NCBI RefSeq assembly: GCF_019578655.1
Contig: NC_063258.1
Span: 6,617,283 to 6,681,282 of the forward strand
DNA length: 64,000 bases
DNA from: Ricinus communis
Lineage: Eukaryota > Streptophyta > Magnoliopsida > Malpighiales > Euphorbiaceae
Reading direction: 5' to 3'
In this document: positions 58,147-64,000 of the stretch, in pieces
Numbering within the stretch: the first letter of the stretch is position 1
Layout of the letters: each line of letters opens with the position of its first letter
The notes under the pieces: model-generated
The model's database searches: none
What the model saw: only the letters and a program-made list of their open reading frames with translations
Told to the model about the DNA's origin: nothing
Position numbers and translations under genes: made by a program

Positions 58147-59617
58147 TGATAGCTCGCTAACATGACTAGCAATCTATAGGCAAGTGCACCTATCGAATGT
58201 AATCTAGCTATGGCAAGTATCAATATCATATCCCATGGGAGCTGAGAAGCTATTGCTACTACGCTATTCCTATTATCTAACCGATCAAAGGGTGGTGAAG
58301 ATCATTAACTAAAAATGAATAAGAATGCAAATGAAAACTAAATTTTAACAAAGAGAATGAAAGTTTAGCAAAGATAATGAGATAAAATAACCCAATTAGG
58401 GATCCTTTTAGCTAGCCGGCTTAAAAATAATAAATTATGTTTTGATTGATTAGGAATTATGATTTTTGGATAATTTCTTAAATGAATTGGCCTCTCTCTC
58501 TCCAGTTAACCAATTCCTAATCCTAAAGATCTATAGTTGGAATCTCTTCATCATAATTGATTTTAGAATAGCATTAATCTCTAAATTACCACTAATAAGA
58601 ATGTATAGTTCTTATTCTAGTAAGTTATTACACTTATCTCTAAGATACAAATGACTTAATCACATAAGCAATTGTCCAAAATCAATTGAATTTCTTAATT
58701 ACAAATAAGTTTTCAAATTGATTTAACAATGAAGAAGAAACAATAGATTTTATTATATTTGAATAAAAACTACAATCTTAAATCAATAATCCAATCAATT
58801 AAGCATAAAACAAGCCTAGCATGGCTAAAGATCACCCCCAAATGAGCTTTAATAGAATTAGTTACCCATGTTCATAATTAAACTAATACAAGAATTGAAT
58901 ACAAAGTAGACAAGAATCAAAAAAAACATGAACACTCTTTCTCAAATGGTGAGATGCTATCCCTCTTGAATAACTCTAGATCCAATCTCTACAGCTCGAG
59001 ATCTCCTTCTTCTTTCCTTTGAATCATCGATCAAATCCTCAAGAGTAGCTCTTTGGATGATGTTGAAGTGGAATTTGTCTCTATTCTCCTCTTCTTGATC
59101 CTCTAGAAGGTAGCTCTCAAGGTCTGTCTTGAATACCCTAAAGTTCTCTTTTTCTCCTTTTTTTCTCTCCGTCCCGCTCTCTTTCCTTTTCTTTTCTTTT
59201 AAATTAGGTTTCGGGATGCATGCCGTGTTGATCTAAAAGTGAACATTTGGCCTTCTTCAGCACGACTTGGATTTGTGTCGTGCTCCTCAGCACGGACATG
59301 CTCCTAGGTCATGTCACTCTCGGAAATCGTGTTGCAAACCACTTCTTTTTTTCCATAGGTAAGGTATTTCAGCACGCCCTATGGTCCTGATCGTGCTTCT
59401 CAATACGGGCGTGTTGGTAGGGCGTGTTGAATAGTCTAATGCGCCCGATTCGACCGTTTCTTCTTGATTTTGGTCCGATTTCTCTCTAAATTTGATGATG
59501 TACCTAGAAAAACACCTAAGACATAAAGGAAACTAAAACATGGTGATTCTAATACCAAAACACATAAATTACTCTAAAAATAACTAAAAATTAAGCATGC
59601 AAACATGTGTAATATCA
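58147..59617 (-). mobile_element. 5' LTR of gypsy element B
   Basis: On the minus strand it runs from TGATATTACACATGTTTGC to GCGAGCTATCA and is followed by the primer site and gag. It contains repeated CACG...GTGCTGA words like those in the LTR at 54684-56074, but is clearly diverged from it, so A and B are different insertions of related families. Confidence 0.75.
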
Positions 59618-60633
59618 AGATTATCAAAGAGTTATAATTTTATAGAAATCTTATTGTCTTCCTTTAGGGGAGTTTCATCGTCTTTCTTCCTAAGAGTTTA
59701 ATTGTCTTTCTTAATGAAAATTTGGATAAGAGATTCAATAACGACTATTCTTCAATCAAACTCACATAAAGACAGAAACATCGTTTAGTAGAGAATATCT
59801 AATGAATAAATATTTCAAAACTTTGTTAACATGATTGAAGATTTTTGGTGGAATTTTTTTATTTTTGTATTTCTTGATTGTTTTTAGTATGATATAATTA
59901 TGTGTCAAGATATACACATTTATTTCTATGAATGACAAACATGATAGATCCCATCAAAAAATTTGCATAATTAAATGAGTTTGGATCCACAAGTACCCGT
60001 TATCCTAACTAGATTATATTAAATTGTATTACATTTTATTATTTAGAATATTATTTTAAATTTTATTAAATTTGTACTTGAATTGTATTAATATATTGAA
60101 TATTTAATGTTGAATACTTAGATTTGATTAGTTTATATTTTATATTTTATATTCTTTTTATTTTTATTAGTTTTTTTAATATATATTAGAATTTAATTAT
60201 TATAAACGAGTTTTGTAAATAGGTACACATTTAATTATCCGAATGTTCATGTAAATGGGTATTTAACAGGTAAGGTACCTTCTATCCATGTAAATATCCA
60301 TAAAATATATTTAATAAGCTATTTGATTTAAACGGGTTTTAATCGATTCGGTTAGTATGCGGCATTTCTATTCGGATTTGGGACAGGTTTGAGTAACAAA
60401 AATAATTTTTTAAATAAATTTGGGATAGGTTCGAACGTATCTTTTAATTATATTCGAGAGTCGGGTATACATATCTTTTAAATAGGCAGGTATCCTATTT
60501 GTTGCTATTCTTATCTCCAACAATACTCTCTATATATTTCCTTGTTAAATTATAAATAATTAACTCTCTATTTTAACTTATCTTGAAATATGTTTGTATT
60601 CCAATACTATTTTCTATTTTATTCCTTAGTTAA
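59618..60633. other. AT-rich intergenic DNA with transposon-end-like motifs
   Basis: No gene. From about 59975 (CAAGTACCCGTTATCC) to 60500 (GCAGGTATCCTATTTG) there are scattered GGGTA/TACCCG and TTCGG motifs, including inverted ones, suggesting a decayed non-autonomous DNA transposon. Confidence 0.3.
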
Positions 60634-60847
60634 CTTTTTATTAATAACTTAAAATGATAGATAAATAAATAAGGAGAAAACTACGACTCTTGAAGGAAAA
60701 AAAAGATGATAAAAGTAAGAAAGAGAAATAATAGAATATACTTTTTATTAATAACTTAAAATGATAGATAAATAAATAAGGAGAAAACTACGACTCTTGA
60801 AGGAAAAAAAAGATGATAAAAGTAAGAAAGAGAAATAATAGAATATA
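60634..60847. repeat. Exact tandem duplication of 107 bp
   Basis: The segment starting CTTTTTATTAATAACTTAAA occurs at 60634-60740 and is repeated at 60741-60847 with no difference seen. Confidence 0.95.
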
Positions 60848-61110
60848 CTTAAGAGCCACTTTCTCCATCCTTAAATTTAAGGAGATGGAATGTGACTCTT
60901 AAGTCATTTTAGGAAAGACTGATGAATTAGGGAATCTCTTGGAAGCCTAGTTTTTGTGTATACTTCCTATAATAAAGAAGGAGCATGATTTAAGAACTTT
61001 TTAGGGATTATCTAAAAGAATCATTGATTTAAAAGATGATCAACAATAGCTTAAAACTTTAATAAAAACAAAACAAGAAAAGAGAAGGTTTGATATGATG
61101 ATCTTTCAAG

Positions 61111-62060
61111 TGTTAATGTTATAGAATAATCTAAGAGAAGTTTACTCCAAAATCGCGACCGCACCAAGAGGCCGCGATTGCAAAAAGCAACACTTTCATG
61201 GTAGAAACTCAAAGTCTACAAAAGCTCAAAATCGCAACTACACCAAGATGGGCACAACCATAAAAGTAGAAATTTCAAGGCAAAAAGAAATGGCTTGGAA
61301 AGCTCAGAGTCGCGATCACACCTCAAGTGGGCGCGACCATGAAACTTTAAGTCTGAAGTAACCGTTAGGAACCGCCAACAGTAATATTGGAAAACTGTCA
61401 ATGCCATGCTACCATGTCAAATAGTCATTGGAGGCATTTCAAGATTGAGGACCATAAAGTAAGAATCACAATCATGATTTTGACAAATGCATTTAATGCA
61501 CTGTCTTACAGCCAAATATGGAGATTTTTAGGGATACTTGTATAACGACTCTTTGAGACTTTTAAGCTATAAAAACTATATCAAATAGCCATTAATGATT
61601 GATCAACAACCTCCAAAAGTCCATACCATTGTGCATTCAATATTTCTTATTCTTGAAACTAATTTCTTCAATCTTGGTTGTTGTAAGAGCTTGAGTGCTC
61701 TTGTAAGATTTGAGTATTAGCCTAAACACTTGAAATAAGGTTTAAGGGTTATCTTAGGAAAAACTCTTATAAGGGTTGTGTGTGAGGCACTAAAACACAA
61801 AGTGTAAGGTTTAATATGAGCCCTCAAAACACTAAGTTGGAAGTGAGATTGAAAAACTCATTTGTAAAGGCAGATAGTATAATGAATTCCTAATTGTGAA
61901 TTGGGGAATGGACGTAGGGTTTGTTAACACTTAAACCACTATAAATTCTTATGTCTTATTTTCTATACTCTTTTCACATTTTCTTAAATCAAATTTTTAA
62001 TTTCCCATCCTTTTCTATTCACCAATTCAAGCCCCCTTTCTTGGTTTATAAGGGCAAACA
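61111..62060 (+). mobile_element. Probable 5' LTR of a Ty1/copia element
   Basis: The right end (GGGCAAACA at 62052-62060) is set by the adjacent primer site. The left end is uncertain; TGTTAATGTTATAG at 61111 is a candidate. Inside, three diverged units at about 61150-61345 carry TCGCGACCGCACCAAGAGG then CCGCGATTGC-type words, each partly self-complementary. A small ORF on the minus strand (61216-61407) is not supported. Confidence 0.4.
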
Positions 62061-62061
62061 A

Positions 62062-62074
62062 GTAGTATCAGAGC
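62062..62074 (+). other. Primer-binding site of the copia element
   Basis: GTAGTATCAGAGC differs by one base from the tRNA-Met-complementary TGGTATCAGAGC-type site. Confidence 0.7.
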
Positions 62075-62118
62075 ATAGTACTCTTCATCAAGCTTAAGTG
62101 TGAGAGTCAAAGATCAAG

Positions 62119-62478
62119 ATGGCTAATAAAGGTATCTACCACCTTAGACCATACTTTGATGGATCCTATTATGCGTGTTGGAAGTACAAGATAAAGATCT
62201 ACATGGATAGCGATACCGTGGATGTGTGGGATTGTGTGAGAAAGGAGTGGAAACTCCTAACCAAACATGAAGATGGCATAAACATTCCTCTTGATAGAGA
62301 TGAGTGGATGGATGCTCATTGGAAAAGCAAATAGAAAGAATTAAATAGCTATAATCATCCTTTTTAGCTCACTCTCTAGAGAGGAATGCAAAAGGGTTCA
62401 CCATCTTCCAACTGCCTACAAGATATGAAAGACCTTAGAGAACTATCATGAGGGTACAAGACAAGTCAAATCCAAGAA
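62119..62478 (+). pseudogene. Ty1/copia gag, 5' part, interrupted
   Basis: ATG at 62119. The frame encodes YFDGSYYACWKYKIKIYMDS and VWDCV, the conserved start of plant copia gag polyproteins (DUF4219/UBN2 type). A stop at 62332-62334 ends it after 71 codons, but recognisable gag continues (YHEGTRQVKSKKF near 62440-62475). A hAT-like element then interrupts at 62487. Confidence 0.75.
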
Positions 62479-62486
62479 GTTCCAAG

Positions 62487-64000
62487 TAGGGCTGAGCACG
62501 GATCGGTCCAATTCGGTTATTTATAAATCACCATTACCATACCAAACCTCGGTTATTTTAAAATTGAAGGTACCAGTACCGTACCAAACATAAAAGGATC
62601 CAATATCGTATTGTACCAATTTTACGGTTCAATACAGTTCGGTTCGGTGCTATTTTCAGTTCTAAAAAATTTAAAAAACACAACTTTAATCTCATTTTTA
62701 ATCAAATACATTTAGAGAAAATATGATTACCAACCTAAAAAGAGTAGCATGAAAATCTGAATTAAAATTGCAATCACATTCTTGAACAACCTGTTTCGCA
62801 ATTATATCACTTGCAAATACAATAATTCATTCAATATTCAAATACAAACCATTAAAATATATATTACTACTAGCATAAAAATATTTTACAGATGTCAATC
62901 ATTAAAATAAATAAATTGACAAACTTTATGTAGCACTAAAGCACATGTCCAAAATTAGCAAAGGAATGTTATTACCTCCCCTCAAAATTAGCACTCCACA
63001 TTTAATCTTGGCATAAGGGACTCACCAATCTCAGGATCTTGAATAATTTCTACGATAAAAGTAAAAAATTACGTCAATAAGACTTAACAGCATCAACAAT
63101 AAACAAATATATGTAAGAAGTAAAGAAATGTTGCCTGACTCTATGTTTTCAATATCCTCTATTGATTCTTCTAGTTAGATAGGTTTATTTGAACTTCTAA
63201 GCCAATCTTGACAACAAATGAGGACCTCCGCTGTTGTAGGAAGTAAAAAACTTCTATATTGTTAAAAGATGTTTTGACAATTTTTTCTCAAGTTTTGTTT
63301 GATCATTTTCAAAAAAAAATTAAATTTATAAATATAATTTAATATTTTTTAATATTTTAATATTAATTTATAATATTTTAAAAGTTAATAAATTAATTAT
63401 TTCTAAATATTTAATTTTTAAGTTTTATTAGTATAATAATATAAAAATTATTTTTAAAATATTTATTTCTTAATTTTAATATTTATATAAATTAATACTT
63501 TTAGTATAATTAATATTATTATTCTTAAAATAAAAATATTATATAATTAAAAATTAATTTATTAATAAATATACTGTAATTAATATTATATTTATATAAT
63601 AATATCTTTTTATAATTTTTACTAATTTATATAACTTTTTATTAAATTAAGTAATTTTTTAATTAACTTGTCAAAAATTTCTAGATAGTAAATAAATTTT
63701 AAATCTAGTATTATAGTATGTATACTAGATTACTAGTATCAATATACTATGTGACATATTAATATATATAACTTATATTTTTTATAGAGTATAAAGTATA
63801 TTATAATATTATAGTTATTTTTAATATGTATTATTTTTTGTATTTCGATAACAATTGCTTGAATTATATAAATAATAAATATAAAATATTTTTTTTATAG
63901 AGTATATGTTTTATTTTTTTAATATATGTATTATTTATATAATATAAATAATTATTTATAAATATATATAAAAATTCGGTTCTACGGTTTGGTCCGGATC
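62487..64000 (+). mobile_element. hAT-like element, cut by the window end
   Basis: Starts TAGGGCTGAGCACGGATCGG inside copia gag. The last 30 bases of the window (TTCGGTTCTACGGTTTGGTC, CGGATC) are roughly the reverse complement of this start, as expected near the opposite terminus. The adjacent GTTCCAAG (62479-62486) is the candidate 8-bp target-site duplication; its partner should lie just past 64000. No transposase is readable, and the interior is extremely AT-rich from 63290 on, so it is probably non-autonomous. Confidence 0.6.

Noticed and set aside
61216..61407. Minus-strand 63-codon ORF
   Set aside because: It overlaps the GC-containing repeats of the probable copia LTR and has no recognisable feature.

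Overview
The window is repeat-rich eukaryotic nuclear DNA, almost certainly from a eudicot plant. The evidence is an extensin-type cell-wall gene remnant at the left edge, plant Ty1/copia and Ty3/gypsy (Athila/Tat-like) retrotransposons, hAT-like ends, and a large endogenous plant pararetrovirus (Caulimoviridae). I cannot name the species. No intact host gene is visible. The only host-gene traces are an extensin pseudogene (1-643) and a GRF zinc-finger remnant (14538-14801).

Layout. 1-643: 3' part of an extensin gene with two in-frame stops. 1029-4170 and 10588-13364: two related solo LTRs in opposite orientation, each with a 5-bp target-site duplication. 4200-7182: a decayed Ty1/copia element on the minus strand (LTR, primer site, palindromic repeats in place of gag, protease and integrase). 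7712-8704: a foldback element. 9780-10587: diverged AT-rich tandem repeats. 13370-18700: AT-rich DNA with microsatellites and small transposon remnants.

18704-38935: a minus-strand endogenous pararetrovirus locus, probably Florendovirus-like. It is a mosaic of movement protein, coat protein, protease, reverse transcriptase and RNase H segments, plus a second ORF of unknown function present twice. A solo LTR (30274-32027) splits the movement-protein region. From 32.1 to 38.9 kb a unit of about 1.45 kb (movement-protein 5' half, leader with tRNA-Met primer site, R/poly(A) region) is repeated about five times. Four of the units contain a 91-nt inverted repeat that the promoter-proximal copy at 21 kb lacks.

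39478-51678: a 12.2-kb minisatellite of 39-bp units (about 310 units) with two orientation switches and large internal duplications. Because 39 bp is 13 codons, it throws up many long but spurious ORFs on both strands.

51679-59617: two Athila/Tat-like elements. Element A (+: protease region, 3' UTR, polypurine tract, LTR) abuts the protease region of element B (-: LTR, primer site, gag), as expected if A inserted into B. 60634-60847: an exact 107-bp tandem duplication. 61.1-62.48 kb: the start of a Ty1/copia element (LTR, primer site, gag) interrupted at 62487 by a hAT-like element that runs off the window.

Two cautions apply throughout. Many differences between viral copies fall at CAG/CTG trinucleotides (often CAG to CGA), which looks like a sequencing artefact at CHG-methylated sites, so some frameshifts may not be real. 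The genes here do not form a working pathway: this is a landscape of nested, decaying elements. The strongest candidate for a functional novelty is the set of viral inverted repeats, which could template hairpin small RNAs.
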